Assembly (NCBI RefSeq): GCF_032854445.1
Contig: NC_088295.1
Span: 16,603,385-16,667,384 of the forward strand
Source of the DNA: Liolophura sinensis
Lineage: Eukaryota > Mollusca > Polyplacophora > Chitonida > Chitonidae
Direction: 5' to 3'
Length of the DNA stretch: 64,000 nucleotides
The position numbers and the translations under genes were made by a program. The notes below the pieces were generated by a model. The model searched no databases and was not told the DNA's origin. It was given only the letters and a program-made list of their open reading frames with translations. This document shows, piece by piece, positions 1-10,900 of the stretch; the stretch's first letter is position 1; each line of letters begins with the position of its first letter.

Positions 1-155
1 GGAAATGCCAGATGTGTCATAAAAACACAGCTGGAGGATAAATAAAATTGAGCATAACTTGATTGCTAGTGAAATATGTGCCAATTTGTGACAGTAACAG
101 CTACAAGCAGTTTTATCAGCAAAGCCTACGTCACACTGCCTTCTATCAAACTTTC

Positions 156-397
156 TTACAGGCTACTTTTTGGTCTTAGGTACAGATCTTTCGTCAGCAT
201 TGATGTTATACAGGGAATCTGTTTCTTGTTGGTCATGTGTGCCTTAGCGGCGTTGGACTCAAACTCATAAGCCACCTTTCTGTTGACTCTGGTCATCACA
301 GACAGCAGGTCCATGGTTTTGCCATGCTGTTTCAGCATCTGGATGAGGGCCTGGCAGAACCATGAGCCATTGGTTGAATTCCTCCAAGAGAAGAAAC
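156..397 (-). CDS. CASP3/7-like: Caspase exon 6 (p10 and stop)
   Basis: Acceptor TATTCAG. Encodes GFFSWRNSTNGSWF (S1/S3 pocket of p10), a helix region, KKQIPCITSMLTKDLY and a short basic tail, with the TAA stop at 158-156. The 3' untranslated region runs off the window; no AATAAA is seen on this strand in the remaining 155 bases. Confidence 0.93.
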
Positions 398-3300
398 CTG
401 AATATACATAAAACAATACAATGCTTTTAAAAAAAAATAGTAAAGACAATGAACCAAAAACGAAATCTTTCTAAATGCTACATTTACTTAATGACAATCA
501 GGGCTTCTGTTCAACAGTATTAATTTTGATAGGAAGATCACCATCACTACTAGTTGTTGTGATTTGTGGTCAGACTACTTATTTATCTGTTTATTTGATT
601 GGTGTTCCAAGCATTGTTGTGGGAGAGGGGTCAGACTACTGCTGACTGCTCATAAAATGGGCAGTCTATATCTAAAAACTATATTCCCTAATTCCCCTGA
701 TTTTTGGGACACCTGGCCTGCTCTTTTAAGCCAATATACATGGAATTGTAGCTGGAATATTAAGTTTCTTCTTTTCACACAGTTAGTCCATCTAATGAAC
801 AGCATATTCATATCTTTTTCCAACAAAACTGGGAGAGACATGTAATTCTTTGCTTCAGCACCACTAATATCTGTCCCAAAAATTAGAAGAATTAGGACCT
901 CTGGCAGACTGAGGAAGGTATCTGACATTGGGTACATGTCAGTATGAACAGGTTGTATGTACACACCTGTCATTAAACACACCTGCTCAACACATATAAA
1001 ACAAGTTATTTCCTTGGACTTGTTTTCAGAATATGTCATAACTTGTACCTGGCATAATTTCTGTCACAACATATAGTGATTTCATTATATTTCAGACAAG
1101 TTATACTATGGTAATATGCACCAGCTATGTTAAGTGGGTCGATGGGCTCCATTACCACCATAAAGGACATGTCATGAAACCAAAAACTGTGTAAAATTGG
1201 GTGAATAATTAAAAATAATCCTGATGTAAGAGTTAATATAACTTGGGCGAATCAGTAGTTAGAAGAGAAGCTCCAGTCATAAAAACTACCTGGCACCACC
1301 GAGTAGGCCATGAGAAAGTCTGCCTCTGACGGTATCCTGTGTACTGTAGCTGCGTCCACTTCATCCATCGTCTCTTCTCCTGCCCCGTCAGACTTCTCGA
1401 CACCATGATCTAAACGCGTCCCTCTGCAGGCCTGCATTAGGTACAGACCAATAAAACAGAGTACAACAACATCAACATGAACTGCAGCATTTTGTCAGGC
1501 AAAGCTGTGATGAAACCATAAATACAAAAAATTTTGTTATACACATCTACTTAAGACCTTCAAATTTCAAGAGTGCTACCAAAAAACTTCGAAAATGAAG
1601 GCCTGCTACTTAAATGGTGTGCTTTGTAAGCATGCAACTTGACATTCTGGAGTGTATTCATACCATCATTTCTTCTCCAGGAGGATCAGACAAAGAATTG
1701 TATACAAAAGATATCCAATGTGGATTTCAATATTAATTATAAAATACATTTCTGGACTTGTCAAACTAACATATCAGAATGTCCCACTGACAAGTTGATC
1801 AGAAGCACTTTATATTATCGTAAAATATTTCAAACCCTATCTGGTCTAAATAAAAAGGAACATATCACCACTGAAATGAATGTGAATGAAAATTCGTGAA
1901 ATGTTGACTGTAAATGTAACTTGCACGACTGTTAATTACAGTTGTTAGTACCTGAATGAAGAAGAGTTTAGGTTTGCCAATCAGACTTCTGCAGTTATGC
2001 CCCTTGAATGGCTCCACTATGTCTGTGATGGGAATTGTGCCATCCGTTGCATAGATAATCCCTTCTTCTCCGTGTGTCAAAATAGCACAGGCAAAGCAGT
2101 CAAACCGGGAATGATCAACGGCAGCAGCTAGTAAACAAACAAAGTGCTCTGTCAAACATAAGACATATTCAACAAAGATTTCCCAAACTAATCCGTCTGT
2201 ATTAAACTAACAAGTAAATTGAACAAAATATGATGGTTTTCCAATAAAAGTTAAAATTTCAAACAAATTTCTTAAAAGGTCTATGAGAAAGATCATTTTT
2301 GAGTTGCATTTTCTAAAATTTCTTTATGCATGGTCACAATGTCACCTTTAAAGTTTGGGGTCTGAACCTTCAATATTTTTCCAGATTTGGCCCTACATGT
2401 AAGTAGACCTGAGGTTAAGTCAATCAAGTCTATTTCAGCTCTCAGTCTTTAATTGTACATTGACAAGTTTAAATCAAAACTCTTATCTGTCAGGAAGCAG
2501 ACACAGGAAGCAGACACTGACTCGGATACATGTATGACTTTGACACTAGCCTTATGTGAATGACTGCACATTTATGTAGGCAATGCAAGGCATACAGGAA
2601 TATAATGAACTTTTGTTTTCAAAGGAGATCATAAACATGTGTCATTTTACTGATCAAGACTAATGGTTGCAACTTTGGCTTTGCATGGTTAAAATTCTGC
2701 ATAATTTGTGTTGGATAAATCACTAACTGTAGGTGCTGATTTCTGGAGCTTTACAAACACAATCAATTCACTAAGCTGTTCGTATATCACAACTACACTA
2801 TAACATACACAGACAAATAATAACGCGCAGTATTCTAAAGAGGCCCAACATTTGGTATCTTATTTGTACAGATGAGTGATGAGCAGGTATATACCTCTTT
2901 TAAGTAATCTAGAAGGTCTTTTTTAGACATGTTGTGTTTTAGGTCCACTTTAAACTGTAGGTCTGTGAACACCTGGTACAGTCCAGCGGCATCAACATCT
3001 GTGCCATGCCTCTCTGGCATTCTTAGGTGAGACGCGAATTTACGGTTATTAATTATGAGGGCATAGCCTCTCTCTGGGTAGTCCATTCTGTAAGCATCTG
3101 CAGGTGAAAACCCAGACTCCCCCATTTCCATTGGCGAGCCAATAAACCTGTGAGTTATTGAATATTTTGAATAAATTAAACACAAGATGTAATATATATA
3201 TATACAGGGTGTCCCAGAAGTCGTGAACCATCTTGATTTTCATTTTTTTCTGTGTTTCAGATTTAATACTGATTTAAACAATTTTCTCTCTCTTTCAGAG

Positions 3301-6286
3301 TTAATTATGGCTAATAAACTAACAGTACAAGAAAAGAGTTAAATTGGTTTTTATGTCTGGAAAAGATGGGGCAACACACCGCTCTGTAGCTCAAGCATTC
3401 AGCCTCAACCTGGATGGTGCATGACTTCTGGAACACCCTGCATAATTACAGTTGACAAAAATACACCAGAAAACATAACAGTAAAACTTAAAACATATTA
3501 TCCAGGCATACCTTATCACCAATATCAAACACTTTAGCATGAACAAATAGCCTACTGCTGTGCAGCTAAGGTAAAATTCAGAATATTTCACGGGGTGTTA
3601 TAGCCAAAATGGAAGAACCATATTTGTAAATATGAAAATGTGAGGTAGTGCTATACCTTCGTGTGGGGCCAGCATCAGGGCCGTCATCAGGTGCCCCATC
3701 GCCTTGTCTGCGGGCATCAATATCATCTCCTACAGGGGATGCGCACAGAAAACATCATCAAAAATAAAACGTCTTCTTAAAGCCAGCCATATTCAATTTG
3801 ACACAGACTAAAACCCAAGGTGAAGCCATGAAAATGCATATAAGCTTTGACTTCAGGTAAGATGACATACTTGTTATGCTTTAAGAGAACTGATAATGTG
3901 TCCAGGTAGGACACCTGTTTTAAACACATGTCCACTACTAGTCCAAATATCCAAGTACATTGTACTGCAAATACTTCTCAAAGAACACTAAATTTCCTCA
4001 AAGTCATACTCACATAATGTAGTAAGGATACATTGAATGACAGATTATTTTTATGTCCATATCCTACTATTTATCATATCTGTACCCTTCAGAAAGTACA
4101 TTTACAGTTATTTGCATTACCTTCTTCCATTCTCCAGGATAGAGGCGAAATATTGTTATTAAACAAAGTGACGACATGAAAGTCACATGCTGCAAATGTG
4201 CCAGCTCAGCAAAAGGGCTACAAGAACCTGATATGAGTGACTGGCTGACATATTCTGGCCATGCAGGTGTGAGGGGACATTCACTGGAGTGTGCGTTGTG
4301 TGTGTAAGAGATTAAGCTCATTAAGGGATTATAGCTGTCAGTCTCAGGTCACATAGTGTTGTAATGAACACCTGCTGGTAGAGAGGTTACCACAGGCACT
4401 CTCCCCAAAATACCGAATGTACATGCATACTTGGCCATGGGTTCATGATGCTCAGGGGAAATCACAGATCTTCCCTGCATCCAATCAATGTATGTCTAAC
4501 TTGTCCAATGTATGTCCAACTAATCCAATGTATGTACAATCAAGAACAGAAACAAGTTGTAAAATCCAATGCTAAACTTCAATCCCTGTACCATGTATGA
4601 GGGATGTGGGTGAAATATCCATGTACAGGAAAATGTAATACCCCAGACAGATTGGCTTTGATCAAGCAACACGTGTGTTAAACTGTACATAAAAATGGAA
4701 AAGACCATTTCAGAAATGGGTCAGAACCTGTCCAAAATCTGTTCGCACTGTTTAAAGTGACTACTGCAACCATTTTGATCAAACACACAAGTTTAAAAGA
4801 ATTTCAATCGCATTCTATTCAGATGAGTGCATCCATGCTGCACGCACACAAATGTCAGCATCTTTTTAAATGATCAAAATCTGATCCAAATTGTCAATGT
4901 ACTCATTATGTAGAGCCAATGAATTTGTCTAATATTAACACAATTACTATTATTGTATCTAACTGACCTAGATAGAAAAACCAAAGCTAAACAAATTTAG
5001 TACATGCTTAAAACTCTCTCGATGTTCTAAGTCTATAGAGTCTACAAGCTATACACATTCAATATCCCATATAACCCATCTAAAACTCACAGAATTGTTA
5101 GCAAGACAAGCTTGAAATTGATCTGTAGACATGAAAAACATGTGTTTAATCCAGATTCCAGATTGAATAACTAAGTTTGGTGGCATGCATGTTTCAAGGG
5201 ACTCAAATTAGAGGTGTGCACTAAGTAACTTAGATGATGCTTCGCTGCTAATGCTTGCAGCTGTGGTTCGGGCAGCTAGTCCAATTTCTGCAATTTTTAA
5301 TCCATGGCACCAAGGTGTTATTTAAACTCCACATGCCATGTCTGTACAGCTATTTTGACAAAAAAGAAATGTAAATTATGTGCTTAAATTTTCTGAACAG
5401 AACAAGTCTGGAATGGATTTCAACTTGCACGCATAACTTATTATGCCAGGACACACGGGCTGTTGTTTAAGGGCCAATTTTAATGTAAAATTCTTCAATT
5501 TCTTACCCTAGTATGATTATCAGCAAATATCATGTGGTCCTATACAGTATGACTCTGTATTATACATTTTGATTTTAAAATCCAATCTTGCGGTCTTTTA
5601 TTCAAGGGCGTAAATACCCACCTCTCGTCAGCAACAGCATGAGCCCTGGATATCAACCAAACCATCATAAACTTAGCACCGTACTGGAGTACAATCAAAT
5701 AGCCAAGGCATCGATTCCAATCAATCTATTCTTCAGTCATGGCACAGCACTGCTGTTTCAAGACTAACATAAAAATTTGCGACTGTTTCAGAACTACTGC
5801 GCTTTGCCATGACGGAAGAAAAAGGTTGACTGGGATCCATGCCTGAGTTGGCTATTTGGTTTTACCCTATATCAAATTTATGATGGTTTGGGCAATATCC
5901 TGGACCCATGCCGGTGTTTTGAGAGGTAGCTTTCGACCAGAAATAAAAGACCCGAATATCAGACTCTGTGCCCATTCAGATCCAGAAAGCATAAATCGAG
6001 TCATATTTTAATTTATATGACTAAATTAGTAAACATTACGGTGCTATTGAAAAACAGGCCTTGACGTATAGTTTAACTGAACATTCCTTCCTTATTCATT
6101 CTAAAGAAATAATATATGGTGTGTTATTTTTTTCAAATTGTAGGTGTAGGCCTATACTACAAAGGAAATGACATGAAAATTACAAGTAAACCGAAATCAC
6201 GAACACTTGACAGCAACAACAACATGTCTGTGTCGGAAATTATACACTTTCTTTTAGCTTTTACCTGGTTTCGAGTCATCCATCAT
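156..6286 (-). CDS. CASP3/7-like: Executioner-type caspase (caspase-3/7-like), six exons
   Basis: Cysteine protease that cleaves after Asp in apoptosis. Exons, in transcript order: 6286-6265, 3729-3657, 3147-2895, 2146-1952 (or from 2127), 1431-1290, 397-156. The protein is about 302-308 aa, normal for an effector caspase with a short prodomain and no CARD or DED. Seen directly: GYALIINN (start of p20), R-H-GTDVDA (S1-pocket Arg), LTHGEEG (catalytic His, about residue 141), FFIQACRG (catalytic Cys, about 183; the 42-residue His-Cys spacing equals that of caspase-3), a DEVD-A linker site, then SVVPGFFSWRNSTNGSWF and KKQIPCITSMLT of p10. The start ATG-ATG has an in-frame TAG upstream. The exon 3 to exon 4 junction is the only doubtful one. 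The neighbour on the other strand is a catalytically dead relative. Confidence 0.93.
711..900 (-). repeat. Dispersed repeat copy A, inside caspase intron 5
   Basis: About 190 bases here match 30603-30808 in the same orientation. Shared blocks include ATCTAATGAACA, ACTAATATCTGTCC and TTAGAAGAATTAG. The strand is arbitrary. No coding capacity or terminal repeats are visible; the family is not recognised. Confidence 0.6.
1290..1431 (-). CDS. CASP3/7-like: Caspase exon 5 (catalytic Cys and linker)
   Basis: Starts ACRG straight after FFIQ, completing the QACRG active-site pentapeptide across the splice junction. It continues through an acidic linker with DEVD-A and enters p10 at SEADFLMAYSVVP, ending in phase 1 at CCAG|GTAGTT. 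DEVD is the effector-caspase consensus and the likely auto- or trans-processing site. Confidence 0.93.
1952..2146 (-). CDS. CASP3/7-like: Caspase exon 4 (catalytic His)
   Basis: Encodes AAAVDHSRFDCFACAILTHG and then KPKLFFIQ, ending in phase 0 at CAG|GTACTA. The best-looking acceptor (TTTACTAG, exon from 2127) is off by one base relative to exon 3. The acceptor GACAGAG (exon from 2146) keeps the frame but adds six residues, HFVCLL. The 3' boundary is firm and the 5' boundary is not. Confidence 0.85.
2895..3147 (-). CDS. CASP3/7-like: Caspase exon 3 (N-terminal half of p20)
   Basis: Runs from a CACAG acceptor to AAAGAG|GTATAT. It encodes RFIGSPMEMG, then GYALIINNRKF and MPERHGTDVDA (with the S1 Arg), ending DLLDYLKE. 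It ends in phase 0, whereas the paralogous intron of the neighbouring gene is phase 1, so this junction needs transcript evidence. Confidence 0.88.
3203..3442 (+). mobile_element. Tc1/mariner-type deletion derivative (MITE) in caspase intron 2
   Basis: 240 bases with terminal inverted repeats of about 27 bases (TACAGGGTGTCCCAGAAGTC at the left; the right end, reverse-complemented, reads TGCAGGGTGTTCCAGAAGTC) and a TA target duplication at 3201-3202 and 3443-3444. The interior keeps a broken transposase N-terminus: MANKLTVQEKS, stop, then after a frame change SVAQAF. Terminal repeats, TA duplication and helix-turn-helix-like start fit the IS630/Tc1/mariner superfamily. It is inactive. Confidence 0.8.
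3657..3729 (-). CDS. CASP3/7-like: Caspase exon 2 (prodomain)
   Basis: 73 nt between a CTGTAG acceptor and a CGAAG|GTATAG donor, phase 1 to phase 2. It encodes an acidic, Gly/Pro-rich segment with several Asp residues (DDID-A, DDGPD-A) that could be prodomain cleavage sites; that is inference. No CARD or DED. Confidence 0.8.
5588..5958. mobile_element. Long imperfect palindrome (foldback or MITE-like) in caspase intron 1
   Basis: The two halves are inverted copies over almost their whole length, with the centre near 5773. Matching pairs include GGTCTTTTATT with AATAAAAGACC, ACCAAACCATCATAAA with TTTATGATGGTTTGG, and TCAAATAGCCAA with TTGGCTATTTGG. The arms are about 180 bases and imperfect. 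No open frame spans it and no clear target duplication is seen. The transcript could fold into a long hairpin. Confidence 0.7.
6265..6286 (-). CDS. CASP3/7-like: Caspase exon 1 (start codon)
   Basis: Encodes MMDDSKPG, ending in phase 1 at a CCAG|GTAAAA donor. The initiator is preceded by an in-frame TAG a few codons upstream, and -3 is G. The phase fits exon 2 exactly. The short acidic start resembles MDDSETG of the divergent pseudocaspase. Confidence 0.8.
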
Positions 6287-7888
6287 TCCTTCTCGATGAT
6301 CAGAAAGCTATATGTGTTATGAGCCACTGGGCTTCAGCGTTATTCGCAGAAATGATAACAATAGATCTTCCTAAGATGTTGTCATTTCCGCCGCTTCTGT
6401 TTTCAACATTTAAAATGGTCTACCTTCGATGTAAACTGCTCCAGACCCTAAAAGGTCGCCTGCAGTTTTCTCCCTTTGTTGAGTGGCACCTTCCACTTGA
6501 AATCGTCTTTTTGAATGAAGAAGTTTGGAGTGAAGTATCATTTATAAATAAATATTCAGCGACGAAAGAAAAAATACACAACAACAAAAATTCACATATG
6601 AACTAATATATTTTTGAGTCTTCTTACAAAAAAAAGATCGAGACACGTTGCTATCTTTTTGGATACCAATATGAATATTGTACCTGACTATAGCGTTCAG
6701 ATGCGGGAGTAAATAGTGGTGTACTGAGCATCAGACTCAAATTACAAACTTGTAGAAATAAAAATAATAAAGGCATTCTATAGCATGCTTTTGTTAGTAA
6801 ATCTTAATGATTAATGAGCAATAAAAAATGGACTGTTTTAAGAATTTAATTTACTTAATGGTACCTTTACTCTTGGTTTAATTAGGTACCGGTACCTATG
6901 TTGTGCATAACAGCAGGTATTTCCAAAAATTACAATGGACAAATATCACCAACAGCCCCGGCCCCTCCCACTTCTTACACAGTTCGGCTCAAACTACTGA
7001 TAAATTTGTAACCGGGGAATTAGAGAATTTATACAGTTTAGCACCTAGTAACACTGGGTTAGAATTTTTTATCATTTGAATTTTGATATGTTAAAATTTT
7101 AAAACATAAAATATGTTAACAGTTAAGTGAAGTAGGTGAAAACGTTGTCTTTGGTGTGCCTATACTATATATTCATTATGGGACATTCCAAAGCTGTTCC
7201 AAAACACAAAATAATGTATGGAGTCTTGACATGGGGAGTAAAAACAATATCTCGTTTGGCCATGCAAGAAATTTACAAAAGATATGTGAGAAAGTGACCA
7301 TTTCTACATACAGACTGTCTCTAAATATATTACAAAGCTCTGGTTATAATAAAATCTAGCCGAGTCAATGATAAATGAAAATTGTTCCTCTCCCACCAAA
7401 GTTTTTCAAATACCCTGACCGTAAATAAGGAATTCAGTGCCATTAGAAACCGAGATGAGGCTGATTGAAGGGAGATAATCCACTCAAAGGTTTCAAGTGG
7501 GTACAAAATCGAAGCGGGATGAACCCTTTTCCAGCAAATGCGATTTCAATCATTTGTACGTTTTTCAGAAATACAAAAACATGCATCATATTCACATGTG
7601 ACGCATCTTGTTGGGCTTTACTGTCATACTTTAGTATACCTAGCACACCGTGTAATTATGGTGACGTATGTGTTGTGTTGTCAAAGCCTGAGAATATGAT
7701 AGTGAAATATATTTGCAAACTGAAAGTGAAACTGCAGCGTGTGACTGATTTTAAAAGTGACTGAATCATTGCACCGAAATAGTAGGCCTATATCAACCAA
7801 TTTGTGTCATGTGACGTCTCAGGTAGCTTCCAACATCATCTATCTAGTGTACGCAAGTGACCTATGCAGTGCATGAAAGCAGAGTGAA
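6287..7888. promoter_or_regulatory. Divergent intergenic region between caspase and pseudocaspase
   Basis: 1.6 kb separate the two start codons, which point away from each other, so both promoters and 5' leaders must lie here, unless untranslated first exons lie outside. No TATA box or CpG cluster stands out, and the open frames (6319-6606, 7465-7764) show no recognisable domain or splice support. A shared bidirectional promoter is inference. Confidence 0.5.
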
Positions 7889-7907
7889 ATGGACGATTCA
7901 GAGACAG
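7889..7907 (+). CDS. Pseudocaspase exon 1
   Basis: Encodes MDDSETG with donor ACAG|GTAGGT, phase 1. Its length, phase and MDDS start parallel exon 1 of the divergent caspase, which supports the start choice. Confidence 0.75.
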
Positions 7908-10900
7908 GTAGGTGGACAGACCGTGCATGCTGGCTCCACTTAGGATCAGTTTATGTTAGTCTCATCTAGGTCTTGCATTCATGGACCGTGCAACCCATTT
8001 ACAACCCGTGCATGTGTGAACATGAGCATTAGGCCTAATACCAGCTGATGATATACAGTATGTGACCTATAGATGCTGTTTGCCAGCTTTATATAGGCTG
8101 ACGCACCTACATGGAATTTGTCTCATTCTGGTTGTTGATCCACTGTTCCTTACGATTATCTGTCAGTTTTCGGCAACATGAAATTAGTAAAAAGTACAAG
8201 AAATAAGGAGTTAAGCTTATCCATATGCAGATGCAAACCTACTGTTTTATTTTTTGGTAGTGGATTTCATTATCACAGACTTGTTTCAGATGTGAAAAGA
8301 TGCACTTTGCTTACAAATATGGTATCTGTTTGAAGATGTAGAACAGTTCTGTATAACAGTTCTTGTAACAAGTGTTATAATCAGGAAGCAGATAAGTAAC
8401 ATTTATATATTTATAGGGAAGTTTGAGCGGGCTGATGTCTTTGTGAACAATTATAGTTTGTCATCCAGTCATTACAAGTCATTAGTTTTGTTAATTCTGC
8501 AGTAGGGAAAAGTGATGTTAAGCTTAATATGATTGTGATGTGCCATGGGTAAACATTGTTTTTAATAACAGTTACACGTATCTTTTCAAAAATATTTTAG
8601 GAAATAAGCACATTTAAGATGCAAACTTATGTGACGAACAACATTTTGGTGCCCGGTGATGCCGGACCAACATACTGTACATACAACACATCTGTCATTG
8701 TTCATGCATATAACAACCTACTGTACACAAAAATTTAATATTTGAAAGTGATTTAGCTGAACTGTTAATATTAGTTTGTGGAAGCAAACTGATGCGACAA
8801 ATTCCTTAACTGGCCTATAAAACAGGATGAGGCGTCACCAAGGAAAAGTTTGATAAATTTCAGTCTTGTCTGTCAGACCATCTGCAGTGAGTCTGTTCCT
8901 GGCTTAGGAATGCTCTGTTGTCAGACCCTCTTTAGTGTGCCTGTTCCTGGCTTAGGAATGCTCTGTTGTCAGACCCTCTGCAGTGTGCCCGTCCTTGGCT
9001 TAGGAATGCTCTGTTGTCAGACCCTCTGCAGTGTGCCCGTCCTTGGCTTAGGAATGCTCTGTTGTCAGACCCTCTGCAGTGTGCCTGTTCCTGGGTTAGG
9101 TATGCTCTGTTGTCAGACCCTCTGCAGTGTGCCTGTTTCTGGCTTAGGAATACTCTGTTGTCAGACCCTCTGCAGTGTGCCTGTTCCTGGCTTAGGAATT
9201 CTCTGTTGGTAACTTTAAAATATCAAAGGAATGACATTGGTCATTTTCATTGGCTGGTGAAACCTGAGTGCCTGGCATAAACCACTGACATTTGGCAAGT
9301 TACTGACACTTGTGATGTATAGATTTACACCCCATTTGAGTTGAAAACAACTTGTTTTTTAACAAATGTTAGATGGGGTTTATTGTCACTAGGGTCCCAC
9401 AATCAGCCAGAATGGGTGATCGAATCTACAGATTTCCTTCCCTAGGCTCGGGTTGAATGCACACCATGAATGTCCTGGTGATTGGAAGGCAAGTGCCTTT
9501 GTACCTCAAGGTCATGGCCCACTCATTCTTTATGATTGTATTTATTCATATATTTAAACAAGTTTATATTGAAATTTGCCATGCATTTCAAGTCTGGAAA
9601 TAATTGTGGAGTTGGTGCCGGCCATACCTGCAAATCTTCCAGCTACGAATATTTACATTCTCTAAAAAGCTTACAATGTTATTTTTCTGGCAGTTTTGTC
9701 CTGTGACAAACAGCTGGCCCAGTCAAACTGCTGTTTGGTGCAGGATATTGTCATCATTGTTGCCTATTTCCAGGCTTGCATTTATTAATGCTGGTATGTA
9801 TTTACCATAGGTGAACATCAGGGTTGACTTGTAAAAAATTTTTTGCTTCCAGTCACTTGTGCTCACAGCAGAGATGTGTATTTTGAGCATTTGAACAAAA
9901 GGTAAGACTTAATTTTCTTGATATATTTCATATTGACATAATCCCAATTAAATACTTCAGACCAGTCAGTCCTGTAGTGTTGATTGTCTGTGTGTAGTTG
10001 ACATGAAATGCTGATTTAAAATTGTAAAATGAAAGTAATCAATAATAAAAATACATATTTTATTTGTGTTTTTTGTGGTTTGTAAGTTTGAACAGAATTG
10101 TCACATGTGATTGATTGTTATTTAATGTGAACATAAATGATTTGTAAAGTCAGTCCAAAATTCTTTCATTAATTTTTTAGCATTTTGGATGTGCCGTAAA
10201 AAGCATTTAAAGAAGGATAAAATATGACAACCTTTTCAGACCACATCTAAGTGATGTGACATCATATTATTGTCTTCATAAAAAAATTTGAAAATGGTTA
10301 CTTTCCTTATGAAATACCTCTGGTTGATTCTAATAAGTTTTCATGGATTTTTTATTCACTCAACAATTGATTTTTATTCTGGATTTTCAGAAAAAGGAAT
10401 TTGAAATATATCTGGACTCTGTTACACTTCATTAGAAGCAGACATGATTTTTGGCTTTATGATGTAAACTGTAATCCTACTTCAGGTCTGTTCCCGCACA
10501 GAACAGTGATGATGAATACAGCACAGCGCATCGTTATCGTGGACTTGCAGTTGTAATTAATAACAGTTCATTAGTGCGTCAAGAAAGTGCTGGTTCACAA
10601 CAAGATGCGGACTATATGGCGAAGACGCTGAAAAGTCTGCAATTTAAGGTTCAGCAAGTCAAGGACGTCAGAGGAGCTGATCTGAGCAGACTTTTGTACA
10701 AAGGTAAAATTTAATCCTGACCCATAAATCACTGATACTGGTTCAAATTTTAGAATATTTCAAGCCTTAGAAAATGATGTTTTGATCATCAGAATGCATT
10801 TTCTGTCAGTAGTTTCTCTGGTAAATTATGTAATTCACTGCATACATATGACCGGCCCGGATAGCACAGTTGGTAGAGCATCCGCTTCAGGACCAGTAGA

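Larger units (their letters stand above)
398..6264 (-). other. Caspase introns
   Basis: Five introns: 398-1289, 1432-1951, 2147-2894, 3148-3656 and 3730-6264. Besides the three repeats listed separately, intron 1 holds a short direct repeat near 4485-4540 (CAATGTATGT three times). No other coding segment is convincing on either strand. Confidence 0.6.

Noticed and set aside
650..1039. 129-codon minus-strand frame as an extra caspase exon
   Set aside because: It overlaps a dispersed repeat shared with 30603-30808 and lies within intron 5, and the flanking exons already join in phase.
2841..2880. Use of a later donor (T|GTACAA) to fix the caspase exon 3/4 frame
   Set aside because: It has the right phase but a weak donor, and would insert about ten residues that no caspase relative has at this point.
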